From positions 62,001-126,000 of the forward strand of contig DOAQ01000025.1 of the NCBI GenBank assembly GCA_003506435.1: 64,000 nt of DNA, written 5' to 3'. A model generated the notes under the pieces. That model searched no databases, was not told the origin of the DNA, and saw only the letters and a program-made list of their open reading frames with translations. This document shows positions 26,549-34,981 of the stretch, in pieces (within the stretch, counting starts at the first letter, position 1; every line of letters starts with the position of its first letter). A program made the position numbers and the translations under genes. The DNA comes from Prolixibacteraceae bacterium. Lineage in GTDB: Bacteria > Bacteroidota > Bacteroidia > Bacteroidales > Prolixibacteraceae.

Positions 26549-29138
26549 AAATAAGAAGTTTCAATCCATGATTCTCATCCCGGCACTTTGCATATTGGGG
26601 CTTATCTCGTGCAACTCCAATAAACAAATGTCAGAAGGCAGGCTTATTCAAAGCTTTGATTGTACCAAAGAATACCCGGCTGACACCTATTTCTCGTTTG
26701 GCGATGTACGTGTAGCTAATTCGGTTGCCGGGGCTTACCGCGAAGCCGAAGCAAAACCTTTATCACGGTTTGGATATCGTTTTCAGGTTGAGCATGTTGG
26801 CAAGCCGCACCTGGCAGTTGTCCGATATCCCGACGATAAACGACGGTTTATGTGCATGATGGATGGAACCACTTACGATATGACCATCGGAACTTTTACC
26901 GGAGTCAAACAACCGCTTACCAATAAGATGCAGGAAATCAGAAAAGTTTTCTGGCCTCGCTGGAACGATTGCAGTATTGTTTTTATGACTTGGGGAACCG
27001 GTGAACCAGCGGCTGTAGCCGACATCAAAATTTACGAGTTGGACGAACTCCAAGCGTTGAAAATTAAGAATGAAGACCCTTCAGTTCCAAAGCGTGAACT
27101 GGGTCTGCAATTTGAAGACCCGTGCGGCACCACATTCAGCATGGGAGCAAATACCGAACAGGAATGGCTCGACCGTACCGTCAGTTACATGCGCCACACC
27201 GGGCAAAATTTATTGACATATCCCGTTGTTTGGTACCACGATCCGTTATATCCGTCCGAACGTGAGCCGTCGGGACTTTTTGGTGGAGTGGCAGCACCGG
27301 ATCGTAAAATTTACACAAGGTGGACGTCCCATCCCGAAGACTGGGTTTCCATCCTGCTGAAAAAGTTTGAAAAAGAAGACCTTGAATTTAATGCGGCGTT
27401 AACGCTTTTACGTCTGGGCAGCCTGATGAAAGACATGAACATCAACCTCGATTCGATTAAATCAGGGAAAGAAACTTACAACAACATGCTTGCGAACAAC
27501 CAGGTACAGTCGTCAACCAACGACTGGACCATGGAATACAACGTGGCCAATTTTGAAAAACAAACAAACGGGACGTTGGACGGCTGGGCTTATGGCGAAC
27601 ACGGAGGACCTTTTAACCGGGGCCCGATGTTCAATCCGCTCCATCCAACGGTTCAAAAAGCCATTCTCGAAATTGTACAGGAAATCGTGGACCGTTACGG
27701 CCAGTCACCAGCGTTTAAAGGTATTTCGATGAACATGTGGCACGCCACGATCCTTTGGTATTTTTCGCTTAAATCGGGGTACGACGATTATACGGTAAAT
27801 CTTTTTGAAAAAGAGACTGGAGTCAAAGTGCCGGTTAAATCGAATGACCCGGAACGCTTTTCAAAACGATATCAATTTCTGAACGAAAATCATTCAGAAG
27901 CCTGGATCAACTGGCGGTGCAAAAAAATTAAGGAACTTTTCTGTAAAATGCGGGATATATTGACAGCCGCCCGCCCCGATCTCCGGTTAACAGTTTCAAC
28001 CTGGACAGAAATTACCATTTACGGATGGTTTGGTGGAGTACCTCACGAACCTTCACACCAGATATTTGTCCGAAAATCGTTGTATAACCTATACCGCGAA
28101 GGGGGATTCGACATGAACCTTTTCAGGAATGAACCCAATATTGAGATTGACTATGTGTTTTTGCCATCGCGTGACCGGGATGCCTGGGGAACTGACGGTG
28201 CAGAAACGCCCCTGGAAAAGACCTGCTCTTATCGCGACCACGATTTTCTGGATAAAACAACACTCGATATCATTGGGAAGCAGGAAAATCCCGGTGCTTT
28301 TATTTTCGACTCGTGGGTCGAGGCCTGGGGAAAATATTATCATTCCCCCTGCCAGTCTGACGATCCGCAAGCAAAAAGGTTCTCCGAAATCTGGGGAAAA
28401 CCTACCGAAGGAATCCGATTGGACAATGCAGAATACCCCAAAGATGGTTTCTGGTGGAACTCACAACTTCGGATCACGCCCCATTTCCAGGGAGGAATTC
28501 ATTATCTGGAGCATTTCACCCATGCCCTGGCAGAATTGGATGCCTGTCGTATTACCAGAGGCGGATTGTTTACCGATACCGGACATGCGGACCTGATCCG
28601 CGAATTCGCCCAAGCATACCGCACTTTACCTTCTGAAAAATTTACCACCGTCGGTACCTCTACCGACCCGGTGGCCGTCAGAACATTGATTCGCGATGGA
28701 AAACGGTATTTATATCTGGTCAATCGTGAATATTATCCGGTTAAAGTAAAACTGCTTTTCAGGAAAAACAGGAACCAGCTTACTGACCTGGTTTCAGAAG
28801 AAACAATAAACGCATCAGAAGAGTTAAATTTGGACCTTGGGCCTTACCAACTGCGCTCGTTGAGTACAATTCCGGAAACTGAAATAGTTGGTTTTTCGGC
28901 AACACCACCGACAGAAATCACTACTGAACTCAACCAAAAATTTGAAGATACGAAAACTGCCATCAGCAAATTAAAACAAGCAGGAATCGAACTGCCAACA
29001 AGTATGGAAAAGACGGTGTCTGAAATTGAATCAGCCCTGAAAGAAGGCCGTTACGCCTCTGTACGAAAATTACTGAACAGCTATGCTATCCTAAAAACAG
29101 AAGAATTGGACTCTGGTCTTTCATCAAAACAACCGTAA
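26532..29138 (+). CDS. TIM-barrel glycosidase-like lipoprotein (GHL10-like)
   Basis: This 868-residue lipoprotein is read from the Met at 26532. This start supplies a basic n-region and a lipobox LISC (Cys27), whereas the longer frame would overlap the rhamnosidase by 77 nt. An N-terminal sandwich (about 35-170) is followed by a barrel-like region with EWLDRTVSYMRHTGQNLLTYP, ILEIVQEIVDRYG, and WINWRCKKIKELFCKMRDIL...RLTVSTW, which resembles the glycosyl-hydrolase-like GHL10 group. A C-terminal coiled coil (about 805-860, KFEDTKTAISKLKQAG) is unusual for a hydrolase. No catalytic pair can be assigned with confidence. It could act on the same glycan or serve as a surface scaffold. It is the last large enzyme before the phosphoesterase block. 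Confidence 0.65.
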   Translation: MEYTGKNKKFQSMILIPALCILGLISCNSNKQMSEGRLIQSFDCTKEYPADTYFSFGDVRVANSVAGAYREAEAKPLSRFGYRFQVEHVGKPHLAVVRYPDDKRRFMCMMDGTTYDMTIGTFTGVKQPLTNKMQEIRKVFWPRWNDCSIVFMTWGTGEPAAVADIKIYELDELQALKIKNEDPSVPKRELGLQFEDPCGTTFSMGANTEQEWLDRTVSYMRHTGQNLLTYPVVWYHDPLYPSEREPSGLFGGVAAPDRKIYTRWTSHPEDWVSILLKKFEKEDLEFNAALTLLRLGSLMKDMNINLDSIKSGKETYNNMLANNQVQSSTNDWTMEYNVANFEKQTNGTLDGWAYGEHGGPFNRGPMFNPLHPTVQKAILEIVQEIVDRYGQSPAFKGISMNMWHATILWYFSLKSGYDDYTVNLFEKETGVKVPVKSNDPERFSKRYQFLNENHSEAWINWRCKKIKELFCKMRDILTAARPDLRLTVSTWTEITIYGWFGGVPHEPSHQIFVRKSLYNLYREGGFDMNLFRNEPNIEIDYVFLPSRDRDAWGTDGAETPLEKTCSYRDHDFLDKTTLDIIGKQENPGAFIFDSWVEAWGKYYHSPCQSDDPQAKRFSEIWGKPTEGIRLDNAEYPKDGFWWNSQLRITPHFQGGIHYLEHFTHALAELDACRITRGGLFTDTGHADLIREFAQAYRTLPSEKFTTVGTSTDPVAVRTLIRDGKRYLYLVNREYYPVKVKLLFRKNRNQLTDLVSEETINASEELNLDLGPYQLRSLSTIPETEIVGFSATPPTEITTELNQKFEDTKTAISKLKQAGIELPTSMEKTVSEIESALKEGRYASVRKLLNSYAILKTEELDSGLSSKQP

Positions 29139-29150
29139 CCCATTGAAGCA

Positions 29151-29237
29151 TGAAAAAGATACTGACCTGTACATTTGTAACATTCCTGATGATTATTGTA
29201 TCTCCGGGATTTTCCGAAAAACTACAAACCAACTAAA
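29151..29237 (+). pseudogene. Orphan signal-peptide reading frame (gene remnant)
   Basis: A 28-codon frame (MKKILTCTFVTFLMIIVSPG then FSEKLQTN) has the basic n-region and hydrophobic core of a Sec signal peptide and nothing after it. It begins 12 nt after the GHL10-like gene. Its stop sits inside AACCAACTAAAATCT, a leader motif that also precedes the gene at 20552. The simplest reading is a deletion that joined the start of a secreted-protein gene to the leader of the metallophosphoesterase gene. A short regulatory leader peptide is an alternative. Confidence 0.5.
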
Positions 29238-29289
29238 ATCTCGGCCATTTGGCATAAAAATGAATAACTCAATAATAATCATATCAAAA

Positions 29290-30345
29290 ATGAAGAAACT
29301 CATCACCCTCGTTTTAGCTTTAATAACAGTCTCAATACTATCATTTTCAACCGGAAAAACATCGAAACCTGTTTTAAAATTCAATCCTGACGGGAAATTC
29401 AAGATTGTACAGTTTACCGATGTCCATTTTAAGTACGATTCGTACCGGTCTGATAGTGCCATGGTGATTGTTAAGAAAGTAGTCGCCAGCGAAAAACCTG
29501 ATCTGGTTATTTTTACCGGAGATGTGGTTTGTTCAGAAGACACCAGAAAAGCATGGTTGTCTTTTTCTGAAACAATGACCGGGTTAAAAACGCCTTGGGC
29601 CATTGTTCTGGGAAATCACGATATTGAAGGAGACCTAACCGGTATTCAAATCATGGAAACCATTGTAAAAATGCCATATTGTATAACAGAAAATGGCCCT
29701 AAAGATATTGCCGGAAATGGAAATTATGTGCTTAAAATTCAATCATCAAAGTCATCAAAAACAGAAGCACTTCTTTACTGTCTGGATTCACATTCAAGTT
29801 TTAAACCTCAAACCAATTTAGGCACTTACGAATGGATTGCTTTCAGCCAAGTTGACTGGTACCGGGAAGAAAGCCGCAGTTTCACCAAACGAAACGGGGG
29901 AATTCCATTGCCTGCGCTGGCATTTTTCCATATTCCACTTCCTGAATACAAGGAGGTTCTTGGGAACGGTAAAACCATCGGTATTCAGGAAGAAACAATC
30001 TGCTCCCCCGAAATGAATTCAGGATTGTACACGGCCATGCTTGAGTCGGGAGACGTGATGGGAATGTTCGTGGGGCACGACCACAATAACAATTACATCG
30101 GCTGTTTGCGCAACATTTGCCTGGCATACGGCAATTGCTCGGGAAGACAGTGTTACGGAAAAATCGGGCGCGGTGCACGTGTCATCGAACTATACGAAGG
30201 CCAACGCAAATTCGACACCTGGATATTAAAATTGTACGAATGCAACCGCGATAAAGACATCTGGTTTCCAGCAAACGACTACGGGAAGAAATTCTTTATT
30301 TCCTATCCCGATACGTTTAGGGAGGAACAAAAGAGAGCCTTATAG
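29290..30345 (+). CDS. Secreted calcineurin-like metallophosphoesterase, copy 1
   Basis: This 351-residue protein is read from 29290. This Met begins a clear signal peptide (KKLITLVLALITVSILSFS), whereas an upstream Met at 29143 would add 49 unlikely residues. Metal-binding motifs are complete: FTDVHF (DxH), TGDVV, LGNHD, FFHIP and GHDHNN. The family hydrolyses phosphomonoesters or diesters using two metals. A near-duplicate is at 34982, very similar from FKIVQFTDVHF to the C-terminus. The next gene is a GDPD, and the same pairing recurs downstream. The likely location is periplasmic or outer-membrane-facing, and the substrate is unknown. Confidence 0.9.
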   Translation: MKKLITLVLALITVSILSFSTGKTSKPVLKFNPDGKFKIVQFTDVHFKYDSYRSDSAMVIVKKVVASEKPDLVIFTGDVVCSEDTRKAWLSFSETMTGLKTPWAIVLGNHDIEGDLTGIQIMETIVKMPYCITENGPKDIAGNGNYVLKIQSSKSSKTEALLYCLDSHSSFKPQTNLGTYEWIAFSQVDWYREESRSFTKRNGGIPLPALAFFHIPLPEYKEVLGNGKTIGIQEETICSPEMNSGLYTAMLESGDVMGMFVGHDHNNNYIGCLRNICLAYGNCSGRQCYGKIGRGARVIELYEGQRKFDTWILKLYECNRDKDIWFPANDYGKKFFISYPDTFREEQKRAL

Positions 30346-30375
30346 TCGTCTATTGAATAGAAAATTTAAATCAAA

Positions 30376-30395
30376 ATAACATAACATAACATAAC
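30376..30395 (+). repeat. ATAAC pentanucleotide tandem repeat
   Basis: Four exact ATAAC units (with a partial fifth) lie 21-40 nt upstream of the tandem-GDPD start codon. The position in the 5' leader means slipped-strand length changes could alter expression, but no such variation can be shown from a single sequence. Confidence 0.8.
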
Positions 30396-30415
30396 ATACT
30401 AAAAACAAGCGCTAT

Positions 30416-31978
30416 ATGAAAAAAAATGATTTTTATCTTATCGGGGTACTTGCTTTGGTTATTTCGGTAATAAGTTGTTCGTCTGACAAAAGCAACAAAC
30501 AAATTCTACCGGATGGAATAAGCAAAAACGCTGCAAATATCCAGATTGTCAACCACCGGGGGGCAAACCGCTTAGCGCCGGAGAATACATACGCTTCGGC
30601 AACAAAAGCCATCGAATCGGGAGCTGCATACGTGGAAGTAGATGTCCGCCGGAGCAAGGACGGGGTTTATTATAATTTCCACGACAATACGCTTGACCGG
30701 GCAACAAACGGCAGCGGCCTTTTTTCTGAAACAACTTCAGCAGTGATCGATACGCTTGATGCAGGTGCCTGGTTTGCCCATGAGTTTGCAGGTGAGAAAG
30801 TGCCCCGTTTGTTTGAATATCTGAAATGGATCAAAGGGAAAGCCAAGATTTATTTCGATATGAAAGATGCCGGCATGGAGGATTTCATTTCCAAAATCTA
30901 TGAGTTGGGAATGGAAAACGACTGTTTTTTCTGGTTTTCCGATTGGCAGCAAACCGAAAAATTCCGGGAATTATATCCGAAACTGGCGCTAAAAATCAAT
31001 GCGTCCACGACGGAAGCCCTCGATTCGTTGAAAACGATGTACAATCCACAGATCATTGAGTGTTCGGTGGATAATTTATCGGATGAATTTATTCGGGCAT
31101 GCCACGGCAAAGATATGAAAGTGATGCCCCATGTTTCGGGGAACGACTGGGAAGCGTACCGCATGGCGCTGGCAAAGGACATTGATATGATCAATCTGGA
31201 CTGCCCGGATGTTTTTGCAAACATGGTAAAAAACAACGGAACCTATAAGGGATACAAGTTAATTGCCCACCGCGGCGGCATTGTGGAAGGCAAATACAAC
31301 GAATTTGATCCGGCTTCCATCCAGGCGGCCATCGACCAGGGCTATTTCATGCTTGAAATCGATGTTCAGCAAACCAAAGACGGGGTCTTAATTGTCAATC
31401 ACGACTCTAACTTTTCCCGTTTCTTCAATGATCCTCGCCAGGTGAGTGAGATGACCTGGGAGGAAGTGCAGAAACTCCGGCCAACCAACGGAAAAGATTA
31501 CCATCCGCTTTCATTCGAAGAAGTGGCCCAAATGTGTTCGGGAAAGATCCGAATGATGATCGACATAAAGAAAGATTCTCCGGCTGAATTTTATTACAAA
31601 CTCGGGGCGATCATGGAAAAATATGATTTGCTCACCCGTGCGTATTTCATCGATGTGAATGCCCGGAAATACTTTTGGGGCAAAACGAAATTCAGTATCC
31701 GTACAGATGAAATTGGTGTTATAAAGGAAAAACTTGCAAAAGGAGAAGATGTGGCTTGTCATTATTTCTTTTTTGAAGGAGGGCCAAGATTAACTGCAAC
31801 CGCAATAAAGATGTGCCAGAAGGCTTCGGTAACGGTAGTCCCGACTGTCAATTTCGGACACTACCGCGATGAAGACCCGGTGAGAGGGGCTAAACGCGAC
31901 ATCGAATATTTGAAAGCCTGCGGTGTAACTGAATATCAGATAGACTCTGATTTTGATGATTGGCTCCCGAATCAGTAG
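30416..31978 (+). CDS. Tandem GDPD-domain lipoprotein (glycerophosphodiester phosphodiesterase family)
   Basis: This 520-residue lipoprotein (lipobox VISC, Cys21) has two GDPD domains in one chain. Domain 1 (about 40-270) has the catalytic-site motifs HRGANRLAPENT, EVDVRRSKDG and NFHDNTLDR. Domain 2 (about 285-520) has HRGG, EIDVQQTKDG and VNHDSNFS, but its N-terminal loop reads NEFDPAS where the family has PENT, so the usual metal-binding Glu is missing. GDPDs cut 3'-5' glycerophosphodiesters to glycerol-3-phosphate plus an alcohol with a divalent metal. The gene follows a metallophosphoesterase by 70 nt. Domain 2 may be a different specificity or a regulatory copy. Confidence 0.92.
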   Translation: MKKNDFYLIGVLALVISVISCSSDKSNKQILPDGISKNAANIQIVNHRGANRLAPENTYASATKAIESGAAYVEVDVRRSKDGVYYNFHDNTLDRATNGSGLFSETTSAVIDTLDAGAWFAHEFAGEKVPRLFEYLKWIKGKAKIYFDMKDAGMEDFISKIYELGMENDCFFWFSDWQQTEKFRELYPKLALKINASTTEALDSLKTMYNPQIIECSVDNLSDEFIRACHGKDMKVMPHVSGNDWEAYRMALAKDIDMINLDCPDVFANMVKNNGTYKGYKLIAHRGGIVEGKYNEFDPASIQAAIDQGYFMLEIDVQQTKDGVLIVNHDSNFSRFFNDPRQVSEMTWEEVQKLRPTNGKDYHPLSFEEVAQMCSGKIRMMIDIKKDSPAEFYYKLGAIMEKYDLLTRAYFIDVNARKYFWGKTKFSIRTDEIGVIKEKLAKGEDVACHYFFFEGGPRLTATAIKMCQKASVTVVPTVNFGHYRDEDPVRGAKRDIEYLKACGVTEYQIDSDFDDWLPNQ

Positions 31979-32226
31979 AAGAAAGATTGTTGCCAATGTA
32001 TTGCATTTTTCAAACGGATATTTCTTTTAGTATCGTCTTAATCCTGATAGAATGACACTTTTATTCGAAAACAGACAGTATAAACAGGCAACAAAATACT
32101 CTTCTGAAAAATGTGGTTTCTGTAAATACCACCTTGCATTTTTAATAATCGGTCAAATAACATGGAAATTTAATCGAGATTTTCAAAATGACTTTTTAAC
32201 GACTAACGAAACATACTAAATCAGAC
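31979..32226 (+). promoter_or_regulatory. Upstream region of the sodium/solute symporter, containing repeated element copy A
   Basis: The 248-nt intergenic region has no gene. Two blocks at 32054-32078 (CACTTTTATTCGAAAACAGACAG) and 32112-32161 align to matching blocks before the SDR gene. The second block contains GTGGT-N10-ACCAC, a hairpin-capable inverted repeat, followed by CCTTGCA and an AATAAT run. A shared operator or promoter for two co-regulated units is the likely reading. Confidence 0.5.
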
Positions 32227-33807
32227 ATGTGGACTTTTATTTCATTCACCGGGTTTACCGCATTTGTGGCTTTCTATGCCTGGTTCAGGCTGCGAAAACA
32301 GAACCTTCACTCTTCTGACGGATATTTTCTTGGAGGGAGGAGCCTCAGTGCAATTGTAATTGCAGGCTCAATGATCATGACAAATATTTCAACAGAACAC
32401 CTTATTGGGATGAATGGTTCGGCATATAAAAATGGCCTGATAATAATCAGTTGGGAAGTTACTGCTACGTTGGGTTTAATTTTGGGTGCATTGTTCCTGG
32501 TGCCCCGTTACCTCAGGATGGGACTGACTACCATCCCGAAATATCTTGAATTAAGGTTTGACCAAAATACAAGAACAATTGTCGCAAGCCTTCTGATCCT
32601 TTCTTTTGTACTTACCTTATTACCTATTGTATTATATACAGGTGCGATAAATTTTGAGAGTATATTTAATGTTTCAGAAGCTTTCGGCATAACCAGGCAG
32701 CAGGGTATATGGATTGTTGTTGTTGTAACAGGAGTTATCGGAGCGGCGTATAGTATATTCGGAGGGTTAAAGGCTGTTGCTGTATCCGACACCGTGAACG
32801 GGGTAGGTTTATTGATTGGGGGATTGCTAATCCCAATTTTAGCGCTTGTAAATATTGGCGATGGCAGTATAATTAGCGGGATGGACCGTGTATTTGACCG
32901 GGCACCGGAAAAATTCAGTGTTATCGGCGCACCGGATTCCGTATTACCTTTTGGAACCTTGTTTACAGGTCTTGCCATTTGTCAGATCTATTTCTGGAGT
33001 ATGCATCAAACAATTATCCAGAGAGCGCTTGGCGCAAAAGATTTAATAACTGCCCAAAAAGGATTATTGCTTACCGGCGTTTTTAAAATCCTTGTGCCCA
33101 TAATCATTGCCGTACCCGGGGTTATTGGCTTTTATTACTTTGGCGACTCTCTGTATGATACACAGGATATGGTATATCCCATGCTGATCAAAAAAGTCCT
33201 TCCGGTCTACTTAATCGGTTTTTTTGCAGCCGTAATGATGGGTGCCGTGCTGAGTACATTTAACAGTGTAATTAACAGTGCTGCCACAATCTATACAATT
33301 GATATTTATAAAGTTCATATTAATAAATCTGCAAGTGAAGAGAAAATGGTTCGGGTAGGAAAATCAACTTCAACCATTTTATCTGTTTTTGCGATTCTTG
33401 TGGCCCCGTTAATGTCAAATGCCCCGGAGGGATTATATCAGTTGATGCAAACATTAAATGGTTTTTTCTACATTCCTTTGGGAACCATTTTTATTGCCGG
33501 TTTTTTTCTGAAGAAAATATCTGCTGCCGGAGTAAAAGTGTCACTGGCCGCCGGACTCTTATTTTATTTCTTCACTACGTTTATTGTTGATATAGGAATC
33601 CATTTTGTCCATGTCTGGGGAATAATGTTCGTGGGAATGATGGCTATAATGTTTGTCGTCTCCTATTTTTATCCTGTGAAAACATACTTCAACATGGAGG
33701 ATGCCCATGTGATAGATTTACATGAATGGAAATATGCAAAGCTTGTAGCGATAATCATTGGGGTTGTAACAATCAGCGTATATGTATTTCTTTGGGGATC
33801 GTCCTAA
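32227..33807 (+). CDS. SSS-family sodium:solute symporter
   Basis: This 526-residue inner-membrane protein has about 13-14 helices. The N-terminal DGYFLGGRSLSAIVIAGSMIMTNIST and PRYLRMGLTTIPKYLELRF blocks, together with IIQRALGAKD and STFNSVINSAATIYTIDIY, match the sodium:solute symporter family of sugar, polyol and nucleoside importers. The class uses a sodium gradient. It is flanked by metallophosphoesterase-GDPD pairs on both sides and followed by an SDR, suggesting it imports a polyol (for example inositol or a sugar alcohol) freed from phosphodiesters. The cargo is inference. Confidence 0.92.
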   Translation: MWTFISFTGFTAFVAFYAWFRLRKQNLHSSDGYFLGGRSLSAIVIAGSMIMTNISTEHLIGMNGSAYKNGLIIISWEVTATLGLILGALFLVPRYLRMGLTTIPKYLELRFDQNTRTIVASLLILSFVLTLLPIVLYTGAINFESIFNVSEAFGITRQQGIWIVVVVTGVIGAAYSIFGGLKAVAVSDTVNGVGLLIGGLLIPILALVNIGDGSIISGMDRVFDRAPEKFSVIGAPDSVLPFGTLFTGLAICQIYFWSMHQTIIQRALGAKDLITAQKGLLLTGVFKILVPIIIAVPGVIGFYYFGDSLYDTQDMVYPMLIKKVLPVYLIGFFAAVMMGAVLSTFNSVINSAATIYTIDIYKVHINKSASEEKMVRVGKSTSTILSVFAILVAPLMSNAPEGLYQLMQTLNGFFYIPLGTIFIAGFFLKKISAAGVKVSLAAGLLFYFFTTFIVDIGIHFVHVWGIMFVGMMAIMFVVSYFYPVKTYFNMEDAHVIDLHEWKYAKLVAIIIGVVTISVYVFLWGSS

Positions 33808-33955
33808 CCTTGGGAGTATAGCACTTTTATCTGAAAACAAACAGGATCATGTGTAATAAAAATGAAAGTGTGGCTTTTATGAATGTCACCTTGCAACTTT
33901 AATAAATCAGATCATTACTCTTACAATTGACTATAAACATTTAATAATTAAAGGT
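33808..33955 (+). promoter_or_regulatory. Upstream region of the SDR gene, containing repeated element copy B
   Basis: Blocks at 33821-33845 (GCACTTTTATCTGAAAACAAACAGG) and 33869-33918 align with copy A before the symporter. The GTGGC...GTCAC arm pair and CCTTGCA-N-CTTTAATAA are kept with a few substitutions. The SDR may therefore be transcribed from its own start even though it lies downstream of the symporter on the same strand. Confidence 0.45.
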
Positions 33956-34744
33956 ATGATGTACAAAGACAAAATTGCTTTAATAACAGGAAGCAGAATA
34001 AAAGGAACTTTAGGAGCAACTATTGCGTTGAGGTGTGCCACGGAAGGTGCAAAAGGAATTATCCTCACCGGCCAGGGAGCAAGCCAGAAGGACACTGATG
34101 AACTCATTAAAGAGATTAAAAAACTCGGAGCTGATGCAATTTACATTCAAGCTGATTTAAAAAAGCCGGAAGAAATTACATCGCTGGTAAAACAGGCTGA
34201 AAAACATTTTGGCAGGATTGATGGTCTGGTCAATGCCGCCGGTATTACAACCAGAGGGACGATTGAAGGGACATCCGTCGAATTATGGGATGAACACATC
34301 GCGATCAATGCACGGGCGCCTTTTCTTTTGATGCAGGCGGTCATCCGGTTGTGGCAACAGAACAAAACAGCAGGTTCCATTGTCAATATTATAACCATGA
34401 GTGCGCATGGCGGACAGCCGTTTATTACTGCGTATTGCGCATCGAAGGGCGCTTTGATGACCCTCACAAAGAATGTCGCCCATTCACAACGATTTAACCG
34501 GATACGGGTAAATGCAATTATGCCGGGCTGGATGGACACTGCCGGAGAGGACTCCATTCAGAAAGAATTCCATAAAGCTCCTGATAATTGGCTGGAACTG
34601 GCGGAAGCACGGCAACCCATGGGCAAACTCATTAAACCGGCTGAACTGGCAGGTCTTGCTGTTTATCTTTTAAGCGACGACAGCGGTGTAATAACCGGAT
34701 CAACAATTGATTACGACCAAAATGTTATGGGAGCTTACGATTAA
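33956..34744 (+). CDS. Short-chain dehydrogenase/reductase (SDR)
   Basis: This 262-residue cytoplasmic Rossmann protein has an N-terminal nucleotide loop TGSRIKGTLGATIA, which departs from the usual TGxxxGIG. NAAGI, the ITMSA segment and the catalytic YCASKGALMT block (Tyr-x-x-x-Lys) are conserved, followed by RVNAIMPGWMDT. SDRs oxidise or reduce alcohols and carbonyls with NAD(P). Cofactor preference cannot be assigned. The genomic position suggests oxidation of the polyol imported by the symporter. A close start at 33959 (MYKDK) is also possible. Confidence 0.9.
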   Translation: MMYKDKIALITGSRIKGTLGATIALRCATEGAKGIILTGQGASQKDTDELIKEIKKLGADAIYIQADLKKPEEITSLVKQAEKHFGRIDGLVNAAGITTRGTIEGTSVELWDEHIAINARAPFLLMQAVIRLWQQNKTAGSIVNIITMSAHGGQPFITAYCASKGALMTLTKNVAHSQRFNRIRVNAIMPGWMDTAGEDSIQKEFHKAPDNWLELAEARQPMGKLIKPAELAGLAVYLLSDDSGVITGSTIDYDQNVMGAYD

Positions 34745-34759
34745 TTATTCTCAAAAGTA

Positions 34760-34809
34760 GCTTTGCTGTGCTTCGCCGAAACTTTGTCTGCGGCGAAGCG
34801 CAGCAAAAC
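34760..34809. terminator. Strong hairpin after SDR
   Basis: A 19-nt arm (34760-34778) pairs with 34791-34809 with two mismatches around a 12-nt loop. This makes a strong stem just downstream of the SDR stop. There is no clear T-run on +, so it may end transcripts from either side or act with the weaker hairpin at 34839-34871. Confidence 0.65.
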
Positions 34810-34838
34810 ACATTGATGTGTTCAATTGTTTTCATATA

Positions 34839-34876
34839 ATCCGATGAAAAATGCCAGACGCGCCATCGGATTTTAT
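34839..34876. terminator. Hairpin upstream of second metallophosphoesterase
   Basis: ATCCGATG (34839-34846) pairs exactly with CATCGGAT (34864-34871), followed by TTTTATG. It may be a weak terminator or an operator before the second metallophosphoesterase. Confidence 0.4.
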
Positions 34877-34981
34877 GATATTAAAACAGACGTTGAACGG
34901 GCATTGACTCTCTTAATTGAAAAGGTGAAAAAATTTTCCAAAGTTTTTTTACAACTAGAAACATATAAAAATTTGAAAAGA

